The notes beneath the pieces are model-generated. The model did not search any database. It was not told the DNA's origin and saw only the letters and a list, made by a program, of their open reading frames with translations. From assembly GCA_030159075.1 (NCBI GenBank), contig BROG01000942.1, positions 144,259-208,258 on the forward strand: a stretch of 64,000 nucleotides of DNA. The letters run 5' to 3'. This stretch comes from Atrina japonica. Its lineage: Eukaryota > Mollusca > Bivalvia > Pterioida > Pinnidae. Each line of letters opens with the position of its first letter. Position 1 is the first letter of the stretch. Positions 28,501-42,300 of this stretch are shown here, piece by piece. The position numbers and the translations under genes are program-made.

Positions 28501-30220
28501 CACTTTTGTTGATAATTACAGACCTCCCTATAGGGAAAATATCACATGTGGAGTATTTTTTTTTCTGATCATCACTTAATCATGTTGGGAAAGTGAGTAG
28601 TTTTTCTTGAACTCATATGTGAAACAAAACATCAGCGCCATTTTTATACATTACTGTATCACCATCATAATATCTTGATTGTTCTTGAACCCTCAGAGTT
28701 CCCTTAATTTAATATATAATTATTGTATACATACATGTTTTGTAGATTAAAGGCTTATAAGAAATTAATTAAAATATAGTTGTTTTTACTACATTTGAAA
28801 TCATATGGAAAATTTATATTAAAAACCTATAAATTGTAATAAACAATTACATGTTTTTAGAAATATAGATGCAAAACTGAAAAATTTCTAAATACATGTA
28901 GCCTACTAATTGATGCCTCAAATTATTTATTTGAAAATTATATCTGTTTTATCCATTTCAAGTATTAAAGTACTTATCATATGTAAGATTTACATAAACA
29001 TTTGTGTAAATAAATCATTTTATATAACTACCATTAGTACTTTGATTATTATTTTTTAATATCCATAATTCAAATGAAAGTCGGTTTGGTATCTCTTCTA
29101 TAATTTATATTTCCGGAAGTACCCATAAAGTGATAAACGATGTTGCCTTGTTGATTCTAGATCTATATAAGAGGTAAAGATTTTCCTGTTTTATTATAAA
29201 TAAAATTATGAATTCAGTTTCTTGGTTTTCTTATGGAATTGCACTAGAACATAAGAATTCAAAATGGACATAAAAAAGGAAGCAAACTGGTAGAAATAGG
29301 TCGTATGGTTGGTCTATAATTATACGGTTTTAATACCACAGATTTGTACTTGGTCTATTTTATTTATATGGTTTTGATACCACAGATTTGTACTTGGTCG
29401 ATTTCATATGGTTTTGATACCACAGATTTGTACTTGGTCGATTTCATATGGTTTTGATACCACAGATTTGTACTTGGTCTATTTCATATGGTTTTGATAC
29501 CATTTATAGTTTGAGTTGAATCCCTCTGCTACAACCATCAAGTGTAGTCTGATGATACAGAAAGAAACATTTCTGTGGTTTTGCATTTATTACACTTATT
29601 TATTTATATTTGTCCACAAATTTAAAATGTATTCTGCTTTTAAAGACGCCATCAAATATTTTGGATGACTTGAATCCCATTTAGAAATGTAGCTCTGGTG
29701 GAAACTGTATTCACCTGTATTGTAATACAGTTTTGTGTATTGTGCAAGTGTATTGAATTGTATTGTAATACAGTGTTGTGTATTGTACAAGTGTATTGAA
29801 TTGTATTGTAATACAGTGTTGTGTATTGTGCAAGTGTATTGAATTGTATTGTAATACAGTGTTGTGTATTGTACAAGTGTATTGAATTGTATTGTAATAC
29901 AGTGTTGTGTATTGTACAAGTGTATTGAATTGTATTGTAATACAGTGTTTTGTATTGTACAAGTGTATTGAATTGTATTGTAATACAGTGTTGTGTATTG
30001 TACAAGTGTATTGAATTGTATTGTAATACAGTTTTGTGTATTGTGCAAGTGTATTGAATTGTATTGTAATACAGTGTTGTGTATTGTACAAGTGTATTGA
30101 ATTGTATTGTAATACAGTGTTGTGTATTGTACAAGTGTATTGAATTGTATTGTAATACAGTGTTGTGTATTGTACAAGTGTATTTAACTTGTATTATATC
30201 TATATGATTACACATGCATG

Positions 30221-30301
<81 letters not shown>

Positions 30302-33300
30302 CTTAGTTTATTAAACTTCATGCTCATTCCAACACACAACAGTACCAATATTCTAAATTTACTGTATAAGTAATTGTTTTAAATTAAATATTTTTTAAAT
30401 ATTTATTTCAATATTTTTGTATCATGAGAAAACCTAGACCAACACATTACACATTTACAATAAGCTTCTCATTGTTAGTTTGTGTGTAATTGCAGAAATT
30501 GTTGGATGTCCGAAACAGCAAAAAGCAGAGGAAGGCAGATATGGCCAAAAGGAGGACACTAGCTTCGCAACAGAGGATGCGAATTATAACACAGCTGGCT
30601 GGAGGTTTGTAAATACTGGCAGATGATAATTTATTGGCTAAAATTTCTTTATTGAGGGCTTTTCCAGTATTTAACTGATAAATCCTTATTTATTTATTTG
30701 TATAATTATAAGTCGAGTGATATTTATTCACACACATAGGTGGAAAAGGGACCAAGAAAAAAAAGGAGGACACCTTTGGACAGAATGATGCTGACTGGGA
30801 TGTTTACAAAGAAATTGTAAGTTTTCCATTGTCTTCTAAGCTCTGTAATGTTGTTTTGATGTCAGTATTATTTGACAAGGAAATTAGGATATCAGTATTA
30901 TTTTACAGGAGAATAATGATGTCAGTGTTATTTTACAGGGAAATTTTGATGTCAGATTTGACAGTGGAATTATGAAGTCAATATTCTTTGATAGTGGAAT
31001 TATGATGTCAGTTTTTTTTGACAGGGGAATTTTATGTCAGCATTGTTTGACAGGGGTATTATGATGTCAGTATTATTTGACAGGGAATTAGGATGTCAGT
31101 ATTTTTTACAGGGGAAATAGGATGTCAGTGTTTCTTGACAAGGGGATTAGGATGTCAGTATTATTTAACAGGGGGATTAGGATGTCAGTATTGTTTAACA
31201 GGGGAATGAGGATGTCAGTATTATTTGACAGGGAATTAGGATGTCAGTTTTATTTGACAGGGAATTAGGATGTCAGTATTTTTTGACAGGGGTATTTTAG
31301 GATGTCAGTATTATTTGACGGGGAATTAGGATGGCAGGACTATTTGACAGGGGTATTAGGATGTCAGTAATATTTGACAGGGAATTAGGATGAAGGTATT
31401 ATTTGACAGGGGAAATACAAATGTCAGTGTTTCTTGACAGGGGCATTTGGATGTCAGTATTGTTTGACAGGGAATTAGGATGTCAGTATTATTTCACAGA
31501 GAATAAGGATGTCGGTATGATTTGACAGGGGAAATAGGATGTCAGTATTATTTAACAGGGAATTAAGATGTCAGTATTATTTGACAGGGGAATTAAAATG
31601 TCAGTGTTCCTTGACAGGGTGATTAGGTTGTTAGTATTATTTGACAGGGGGATTGGGATTTCAGTGTTTCTTGACAGGGGGATTAGGATATCAGCATTAT
31701 TTGACATGGAAATAGGATGTCACTATTATTTAAAAGGGGAATTAGGATGTCAGTATTTTTTGACAGGGAATTAGGATGTCAGTATTATTTAACAGGGAAT
31801 TAGGATGTCAGCATTATTTGACAGAGGAATTTTATGTCAGCATTATTTGACGGGGGAATAGGATGTCAGTATTATTTCACAGGGAATTAGGATGTCAATA
31901 TTATTTAACAGGGGAAATAGGATGTCAGTATTATTTGACAGGGGAAATAGGATGTCAGTATTATTTGACAGGGAATTATGATGTCAGTATTATTTGACAG
32001 GGGGATTAGGATGTCAGCATTATTGAAAAGGGAAATTAGAATGTCAGTGTTTTTTGACAGGGGGATTAGGATCTTAGTATTATTTGACAGGGGATTAGGA
32101 TGTTAGTATTATTTGACAGGGGAAATAGGATGTCAGTATCATTTTACAGGGAATAAGGATGTCAGTATTATTTGACAGGGGAAATAGGATATCAGTATTA
32201 TTTGACATGGGAAATAGGATATAAATGTAATTAGGGAATTAGAATGTAATTGTTATTTGCCAAGAGAATTATAATGTCATTGTTATTTGACAGGTAAATT
32301 AGGATGTAAGTATTATTTGACAGGGGAAATTATAATGTCAGTGTTATTTGACAGGGGATTTAGGATGTAAATGTTATTTGACAGGGGAATAGGGAAATTA
32401 GGATGTAAGTGTTATTTGACAGGGAAATTATAATGTCAGTGTTATTTGACAGTTGAAATTATAATGTCAGTGTTATTTGGCAGGGGAAATTATAATGTCA
32501 GTGTTATTTGACAGGGGATTTAGGATGTAAATGTTATTTGACAGGGAAATTAGGATGTAAGTGTTATTTGACAGGGAAATTATAATGTCAGTGTTATTTG
32601 ACAGTTGAAATTATAATGTCAGTGTTATTTGGCAGGGGAAATTATAATGTCAGTGTTATTTGACAGGGGATTAAGGATGTAAATGTTAATTGACAGGGAA
32701 ATTATAATTTCAATGTTATTCGACAATGGATTTAGGATGTAAATGTTATTTGACAGGGGAATTATAATGTCAATGTTAGTTGACGGGGGTATTAGGATGT
32801 TGGTGTTGTAAACCATTTCCCTTGTTTAAAGTTAGCATGTAATAGGTATGTGTTATCAACAATCAGTGCTTTGCAAAATGGTTATATAAAATATCATCTT
32901 CCCTTAAATTACGCTTCTATGTGATTGTTTGTTTTCTAGTAATTTGAGTTTGAAGATAAAAAAATGATTTTCAGTTATAATGACAACAAATACAAATGGA
33001 GTTGCGTAATATTCAAGGCAACCTCAGATAAATAAGTTTTACATATGGGTTATGGTTATCTCTTACCAATTACAACTAATACCTAAGTGAATTAGTTGAC
33101 TCGTACCCATGGTTTAGTTGACTCATGCCCATTGATTAACTCATTCGTGCCCATCCCCTGTTTGAATGTAGAATTATTTATGAAGGTAGGTATACATGTA
33201 CTTACCAACTAGGTAATTAGCATAATGTCGTTTGGTATTGAAATGACTTACAACTCTCTGTGGAAATGAATTGGCTTCAGAATTACTTCGCTGATGGAGA

Positions 33301-36300
33301 TATTGTCCAATTCACAAAACGTGGTGGGGAGGTTTAAACTTTTGATTATCTTGCAGATGATTCTACTCAATTTTTGGGTATGACAATCTTTATGTGAAAA
33401 ACTTTTTATTCCCCACTGGATACTCATATATAGGATAACAAGTAAGAATGACTACTCTTGTCAGTGCAAACTTAGCATTGTTATGCTTTATTAACTAAAA
33501 TTTGAACATGTCCAGGTTAAGAAAGGGTTCATGAGATTCCAACACGCCATGTTATATGGATATAATGTAAAGGAATTGTTATGATTTTACAAGCTTTTGG
33601 CGATTTGATTTTGATTCTGAAAACAAAGGAATTTAGAACCTCCAAATGTTCCTAGATGTTTATATAGATGGCCACCCTCATCATCCTAAAACAAGTCTAA
33701 CGCTGATTATCCGGATTTTTTGCTCGTACGGACAAATTAACAATATGAAGTGAGCTACATGAGGATCTAGGTCTAGATCTACACATGGCGGAAGGGAAAT
33801 TGAGTTTCTCATACATACATGTATATAAATCGCCCTCTGTTCATGGTCCGTCCGTCGTCCATCCGTCCTGAACAATTATTGTTACCGCTATTTCTCAGAA
33901 AGTATTAAAGGGATCTCCTAGAACTTTGACATCAAGGTTCCCCTTGAGGTCTACATTTGTAGTTGTGCATATTGCATTTTCAGAGAAATCTTTTTGTGTA
34001 TCTTGGATTTTGACCAAAGGAAGTTTGTTGCCGCTTCTTCTCAGAAAGGACAGAAGGGATCTCCTTGAAATTTGACATCAAGGTTCCCTTTGAGGTTTAG
34101 TTGTGCATATAACATTTTCACAGAAATAGGAATCCAACATGGTCGACAGATGGCCATCTTGGATTTTGACCAAAATAAGTTTGTTACAGCTATTTCTCAA
34201 AAGGACTGATGAGATCTCATTGAAATTTCACATCAACATTCCCTTTAAGATCTAGTTGTGCATATTGCATTTTTAGAAAGATCAGAATCTAGTATGGCCA
34301 ACAGGTGGCCATCTTGTATTTTGACAATAGGAAATTTGTTATTGCTATTTCTCAAAAAGGACTGAAGGAATCTCTTTGAAATTTGACATGAAGGTCTTTC
34401 TGACTGAGGTCTAGATATGCATATTACATTTTCAGAGCGATCAAAATCCAAGATGGACACCTGTCAGCCATGCTGAATTCCATTCTCTCTGAAAATGTAA
34501 TATGTTCAGTTCAAGTTCAGTTTCGCTATAATCTTGTGAAAAAAAGTATTGCACAGAAATATGGATTTAAGTTCAAATTCAATGTTGAGATACAAAAAAA
34601 GAGAAAAGAAGAGAAAAGAACAGTCTGTCATATATCAGACATAGAACATTCCATGGTGGACGCCAAGATCCCCCCGGGATCTCTTGTATAAATCACTGCT
34701 TTTACTTCTACTCATCAGTTAAATAAAAGAACAACATGCCTGTGAAAATATAAATGTTTCTTCAGTGACATATAAAATTATAATCAATCATCCAGACGAC
34801 CGATTTTCTGGACTTTTTATGTGTCTCCTACTCAGTCCAGATAATCAGCAGTGGACTGTACAATGTTATAAATTTGTGTTACAAACAATCAGTGCTGTCG
34901 ACTATTTCCCTTGTAGTGGAGCGAATAGCTGGTAAAATATTTCATTTATGGAGACAAGCACCATATTTGGCATGCTGGTTCCTTATCTAGTACCTGAATA
35001 GGAAATATTGTTGGTCATTCAGATTTCGGCCATTTTCAAAATGGCCACCACGATTTCCAAAATGGTGTCATTTTACATAATGTTTACCTATTTTTTTCAT
35101 ATGTAATTTGCAACTCTAATTTTCTCTGAAATAACCACTGTGAATGCGTCAAGCATACGATTATATTTTGAATTAATATATATATGCACTGCGCATGCAC
35201 CAAATTGTCCATTTTCAAAATGACCACCACAATTTCAAAATGGCGACATATTTCAAAATGTTTGTTTGTTTTTGGTTTTTATATCTCCTGCCAGATAGTT
35301 CTGCCGGAAACATTTAGGGTTGGATCGTCCGTCGTACTGTCTGTCTGTCTTTGTGTTTGTCTGTCTGTAATACCGTCCTGCTTACATAAAGTGCAATATT
35401 TCAAGTTTGAATTGTGATACAGTGACCAAACTTAGACTGTAAGTTCATCTGAGGGTTGCTCACACGTGACTGACATCATATGCCCCTGGGGTTGGGTGAG
35501 GTCAAAATTTAGGACGTGTATTTTGCCAGCATAGGAATTTGTTGGGACTGGGGGCACAAACACATCTTGTTTCAGATGACATTTGCAGCACTTCAATTTT
35601 CTTTGAACCACAGTGTGGTCCAGCAAATGATATTAGTGTGATTTAATGCATGTGTGCACTGCGCATATGCCAAAATACAGAATATAGCTGTTTTATAGGA
35701 GGCGAAATATATCCAATCTTCAGAGCAGTTACAGCTACATAGAGCAGTATATGGAAATCCTGACCTGAAATTTTTGCAGTTGCCAGAACAACTTGCCAAT
35801 GATATCCAGTGTGGGAACCAAAACTATACTTTTCCCCAACCCAAATTGGAAGGCAATGGTAAAGTTTGGAACTTGCAGAGCGATTGCCCCCACGTATGTC
35901 TGCTTGTAAGACAGATCTTTCGATCTGCTCAACAAGAGCAGCTTTTGAGGGAGGAATACCATTATATGGACATTGTTTACAAGCTAAAAGGTCAAGACGG
36001 GCCTCATTTACTTTATTGGTACTGCTGGAACGATCGTAAATGATGACAACAAATTCCCCCAGGACGCTGATTTCATTTTCTGACAAATTATCACAAGGAG
36101 ATCTTAAGCATCAGAATACCTGTGATGCGTTCTCAAAAACATTCCAGGTCTTCTATGCTGTCTTTTTACCTTTTCCAACAAATACTGACACAGTATCACA
36201 TCCTGTGAATGCATGAATGCTTTCGATCTAGGACCTAGAGATCTAACAATCAAATGAATTGGTATCCATCGCAAATCTCTTTACCATTGTCATCCAAAGC

Positions 36301-39300
36301 TGATCCATTTTCAATTCATTAAACACAGAAACACCTATAACAACAACGTCTGTATCAGAACTGACTATGTTAACTGACCAACATATATAGCAAAAGAAAG
36401 TTCTCAGTCTTGAATGAATATCTCTTGTGTTCACTATTATTTTGGTCCCTTTCTTGTGACTGTTAAAGTACAAAAGTTCTGCTATAGCAAAATCTGGCTT
36501 TGCTAGACCATTCTCTATATGAGACTTGATATCAGGTCCATGCTCATTCATAGATACGAGTAGAACTAAATTACATGGAACAGAATCTATGACAGAATCT
36601 CTATCAAAATAACCAGAGAATTTCTTTTTGCTTTAGCAACTTTACTTGCTTTAGCAAGATACATGTCATCAGAAAGGTCACGTTCTTTGTGGAATGCTTT
36701 AAGCTCTGGAATTTTAGATAGCAATTCATTTTTCAGACGTGTTCTATTTAATGTTGAATTTGTTTCGAATGGTTTGAGTCTGGATTCATATAAATTGTAC
36801 AGGTCAGCTAATGGAAATACCACACCTCCTGTGCTTCCACGTTGTGTTTCCACTATATGATTCACATACTCCACAAAAACAATCTCGTTGACTTCACCAT
36901 TGGCGTCTGCATCTTCTGTTACTGCTTGTTTCATCCTTAAATGGGATCTTTCCTTGTCGTATAACGATGTCAGACATGAGTGATGATACTTTAGTTCTTA
37001 AGCCACAACATCTCCTGCGCCTAATTTTTCCAAAAGTTTCTGATCTTTCAAGTTCTGTGCACACTGATGGAGAGATGTATTGAGTTGCATCATGATAGCT
37101 TCACGAAGTTCAGAACGGGATACTTGTTTCTCACAGAGGAAACGTTCTTCAAGATTTAAAGATAGTCTGCTGTTACAGTAGAACTTTTTCTTGTAAATTT
37201 CAAGGATGATTGTACATCGGAAAGGTTAATATCGAGAGAATGATGTCTCTGTTGAGCTCTTTGAAGTTTTGTATTATTGAGCATCAAGTCTGTATGACTC
37301 ATGTTATTTTGCCTCTTTTTTTATCAAAGCAGCCTCTATGCCATCGATTCGACGTCTATCGAGAGGGATATGCATTTTATTGATTTTGGCAAACTCAGGG
37401 ATGTTTTGTGACAATGTTTGGTATTGATTTTGCCAGATCATTATTTATTGGAGGTGATTGAGTGTTTGACTTTCTAACAAATAAAACACTTCAACCAATC
37501 TGTCTCTGCTTCTCCTGAGGAGACAATGAAAGTAAAATTTTTTCGACATAGTAACAAATAATCAGACAAAAATATGAAATGAAATAGACAAAAATATCAA
37601 ACATCTCAGATACCAAAGTATAAATCTTTAGGATGTAGGATATAGATAAAAATCAAGTTAAAAAAATCAGGTTAAAATGGACAAACATGGACCTCTGGAA
37701 GCCAAGAGGTGGGATCAGGTGCCATGGAGGAGTAAGCATCCTTATCAACCGGTAACACCCGCCGTGAGTCCACAGTCAAGTCCAATGAAACACTTGAGGA
37801 ACGAATCCTCATGACAATTGATACAGATGTCTCAACAACAACTGAATAAGAAATGGATTAGTAATATATCATAGACGAAATCTCAATATTTAGTCGATAG
37901 GCCGAGAGATTACCCTTTCACCACCGATATGTACAACTTATATACTTTAACGTATGGGATACAACTGGTTTCATTGATGGAATTCCTACACACTGTCTGA
38001 TCGTTCATCCAGTTTTACTCAACTCCTGTGCAATCTCGCACCATCTGAGGGACCAAAGTCCCATCCCTCTTGGTTCAGCTTTACCCCATTGGCACACTCC
38101 GTCAATTCGGGTATGACATCACAATCTTGTACGAGGCAGATCGTGCTGTATTTTGAGAACTAAATTTTGCCTTTATTGGAAAGCAGAATGATAAAAATAG
38201 CTTGTATAAAACTTAGGTATGCCAAACTATATCCATAAACAGCTAAACAATTACAAATATGACAGCAAATAGACAATATGTGACGTTAGGCAGTATTAAA
38301 ATGCTGCCATTTTGTTTTAGCGCAGCTATTTTGAAAATGGCTGAAATCGCGATGGCCAATGATGATTTTTAAAACAGCATGATCTGACAAATATTTGTGC
38401 CAAATTTCATGCTTGTCTCCACAAGTGAAATATTTTGGTGACATTTTTATTGTAGCCGCTACACTATTGTTTAAAGTTAGCATGTACAATGTTATAGATC
38501 TGTGTTACCAACAATCAGTGTTGTCAACTATTTCCCCTGTTTAATGTTAGCATGTTATAGATCTGTGTTACCAACAATCAGTGTTGTCAACTATTTCCCC
38601 TGTTTAATGTTAGCATGTTATAGATCTGTGTTACCAACAATCAGTGTTGTCAACTATTTCCCCTGTTTTAAGCATGTACAATGTAATAGATCTGTGTTAC
38701 CAACAATCAGTGTTGTCAACTATTTCCCCTGTTTAATGTTAGCATGTTATAGATCTGTGTTACCAACAATCAGTGTTGTCAACTATTTCCCCTGTTTAGT
38801 GTTAGCATGTTATAGATCTGTGTTACCAACAGTCAGTGTTGTCAACTATTTCCCCTGTTTAATGTTAGCATGTTATAGATCTGTGTAACCAACAATCGGT
38901 GTTGTCAACTATTTCCCCTGTTTTAAGCATGTACAATGTAATAGATCAGTGTATAACATTCTCTATTTTTCAGCATCCAGAAAATGCTGACAGTGACTCG
39001 GAAGCTGAGGAAGAGAAACTAGAAGAGCTAGAAACACTATTACGAGAACATGATCCAGAATTTCAGAAGTAAATCATGGTCGGGTTGACTGCAGTCATTA
39101 TAGTCTGAATCGGGGTGTTAAAATTTACCTGAATTATACATTAACTCTTTATATAGAGGTTGATTTGTACACAAATGGTACTATTGGGGACAGCAAAAAA
39201 CGGTCTTTGTGACCAGGTGGTCTTTATATAGAGGTTGATTTGTACACAAATGGTACTATTGGGGACAGCAAAAAACGGTCTTTGTGACCAGGTGGTCTTT

Positions 39301-42300
39301 ATATAGAGGTTGATTTGTACACAAATGGTACTATTGGGGACAGCAAAAAACAGTCTTTGTGACCAGGTGGTCTCTAAAGCAGGTTTGACTGTATGGTCTT
39401 TCACTCTTTAAGCTTAAAAACTTTAAGTAACATAGGTATCTTTCTTTATTGGTGTTAATTTTTTTTGTAAATAAATTCCATTGCAATAATTTACTTGTAA
39501 ACTATACATTTGGAAAGTTTAAAATAAAATTTTTATCTAATAAAGAATATATTACAATATGCAATTCTCAACTTTACCAAATTTTGACACTTTTAAGTGA
39601 TACTCAACATGTTTTCAAAAATTCGGTGCACCTTTCGAATTGAATCTTGAATCGGGTATTCCAAAAATCAGTTTGAATCAAATCATAATTTATAATCGCT
39701 ATCAACAAACAAATTGGCAAACTTTTAAGGCGGTCAGAAACTTTGATTTCATAGAAAAAGAAGGCAAAATGTACAAAACCGTTTGTGTGTGTAAAATATG
39801 TACATCAACATTAACCCTTTCACTACTATAATGCCTAAAACGCCCGCTAAAAACCTCTCATTACTGTAGCGCTCATAACAGACCGGTTGTAGTTTCATTT
39901 TTAAACTTTCATATTTCTTGTAGTCTATGAGACTATAACATGATATCCTATTATGAAAAACATGGCTGATTAAAATCAAAATCAGTGGCATTTCCAAGGG
40001 AAAATATGAACTGAAATGAATGATTTGATTCACTCACTCAATGACACTTTGCCATAACGGTATATGGAATATTACTTAGAGTATATCAGGGGAATTTCTA
40101 CGTAGATATGGATGAAGAAAATGACTTTATTTTTCCTTTTTTTTTTAAATATATTTTATTATGGTATATGGCCAGGATTTTGACATCAACCCCTACAACT
40201 CCACCTGGCTAGGGAGTACGAGGATTTCATATGTCTGATTGACCAAATACCAGAGAGAGAGAGAGAGAGAGACAAAAAACAATAATATCAAACATATATT
40301 ATAAAGCTACACAAAAGCACAAGGAATAAATCCAAACTAACAGTAATCATGTTACTGGTAATGAACAATATTTAAATGTATTAAAAATATTACATTGTCC
40401 ACATCCAACAAAAGAGGAGGCAGAGTTGGGGGGCTCTGTCTCCTCTATACAATTGTATACAGGGTTATTTTTGCCCAGTGTTATTTTTGCCCTAATGCAC
40501 TTGCAAGCGGTTTTGCCCCGTTTTAAATTCGCCCATACTTTTATTATTAAAAGTAGATGAATTTAGCATTTTGAATTTGCCCACTGACGATGAGGGCGAA
40601 AGGGGCGAAAATAAAACAGGGGCGAAAATTTCCCTATATACAGTATATATACTTACATATACATATATACATACATATACACTCACATGCATACATATAC
40701 ATACACATATACTCAATGTAAACACATATACAATATATGCAGTAAATTTAATTTAGTTAGTTTTTTTATAGTATAAAGTGTTTGTTTTACATTTTTACTT
40801 TTATACTTATTTGTTATTTGTGTCGAATAAATGTTAGGCGATATAACATATAGCAAATTCTTATCATACAATATCTTTACATGTATTTTTAATTATTTGA
40901 AGTCATCTCTTAATATAATATCCTTGTATTTTTTTGGTGGAAATTTAGATTTGCAGAAACTAAAATATAGAAAAAGAAAAATATGGGAAATAAGATATGT
41001 GCTTGGAGGTGCTCTGTTTTTAGTTATGACTTGGTGCACATTGTGAGTCATACAAACATGAGTAGGTTTCTACAACAACAACAAAATAGACATATAATGA
41101 TTTAGCTTTTTAAATAATTAACTAGCTTTCCTGTATTCATTTTTAAAAAAATTCTATATTCTTGGGCAATCTATTTTGAATTATTCCTAATTTTATCAAT
41201 TTTTTAATTGCAGCTTTAGCTTGAATTACAGATAGACTTCATAAACTTTTTGATGTTGATTCAAAATCAAATGTCAATGTTTCACTATTTACCGACATTG
41301 AATAAAATTATAGTGATGAAGTATTGAATAAATCTTATGAATTTTGTTTTAATTTTGTGATCCCGGGTGGTGAATTAAACTGATATAAAACTTTTTTTTT
41401 TCATGAATATCTCTGCAAAGCAGACCAGATAATTCCCTCACATTTAAAGATAATGAATTGTATTGTCTATTGAATCAAAGTTTCATGAGAATTATTGGGC
41501 TGATATTGTCAGATTCGCAAATGATTATGCCACAATTCGAGTGATACAAAAATATGCAATAAAAATGATGATGAAATGATGCCAGTTACGTAAGATGAAA
41601 TGTGGAAAATGTATAAAATAAAGAGAGACTTGTAAATATTAAAGGGAATATGGCCAGTGGAATAGTTCAACACTGATATATTATTCCAAGTACAATGTAT
41701 AAGACACTTTCCATATTTTCATTATTACTCATGATACATTTTATTTTTTGTTTTTGATTTCATTGTTGTTATCAGTGAGTTAAAAACAAAATTTATTTGA
41801 GATCATATATGCAAAATACAAAATATAGAACAGAAAATGAAATGAATAAATATTTTCTTGATTTGATTCGAAAATATTCGCAATACCTCACTGTCCTGTA
41901 GGCAATACCTATCCTGTCAGGCATTACCTAACTGTATTGTAAGCAGTACCCAGCTGTATTGTAAGCAATTCCCGTAGGCAGTACCTAACTGTATCGTAGG
42001 CAATATCTAACTGTCCTGTAGGCAAATATTCCACTTCCTGTAGGCCAAATAGTCTTGTAGGGTAGGAAATACCAAACAGTCTGTAGGGAATACCAAACTG
42101 TCCCATAGGAAATACTTAACAGTCATGTAGGCAATACCAAACAATCCTTTAGGCAATATATAATTGTCCTGTAGGGAATACATGACTGTACTATAGGCAA
42201 TATCTAACTGTCCTGTGGGCAATACTTAACTATCTTGTGGGAAATATCTAACCGTCATGTAAGCAATACCTTACTGTTTTGAAGACAATACTTGAATGTC

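Larger units (their letters stand above)
34914..38466 (-). mobile_element. 3.55-kb inverted-repeat element with 3-bp TTG duplication
   Basis: Left end 'tagtggagcgaatagctggt' and reverse-complemented right end 'tagtgtagcggctacaataa' begin imperfect inverted repeats of about 170 bp; inner blocks are closer ('ggagacaagca', 'ttcagccattttcaaaat'). It interrupts a 63-bp satellite unit: the left flank ends 'atttcccttg' and the right flank begins 'ttgtttaaag', so TTG (34911-34913, 38467-38469) is duplicated. It carries one decayed gene on the minus strand. I cannot assign it to a named superfamily; a 3-bp duplication recalls PIF/Harbinger, but the protein is not a Harbinger transposase. Confidence 0.72.

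Noticed and set aside
29596..30215. Three overlapping minus-strand frames of about 130-190 codons
   Set aside because: 43-bp repeat read in three frames; identical peptides in each.
34470..34691. 73-codon plus-strand frame after the 155-bp repeats
   Set aside because: Short, no domain, runs out of a dispersed repeat.
38502..38888. 128-codon frame with 21-residue repeats
   Set aside because: Translation of the 63-bp minisatellite.
39449..39831. Two adjacent short plus-strand frames
   Set aside because: AT-rich intron sequence, no recognisable domain, no splice sites compatible with ACTR5.
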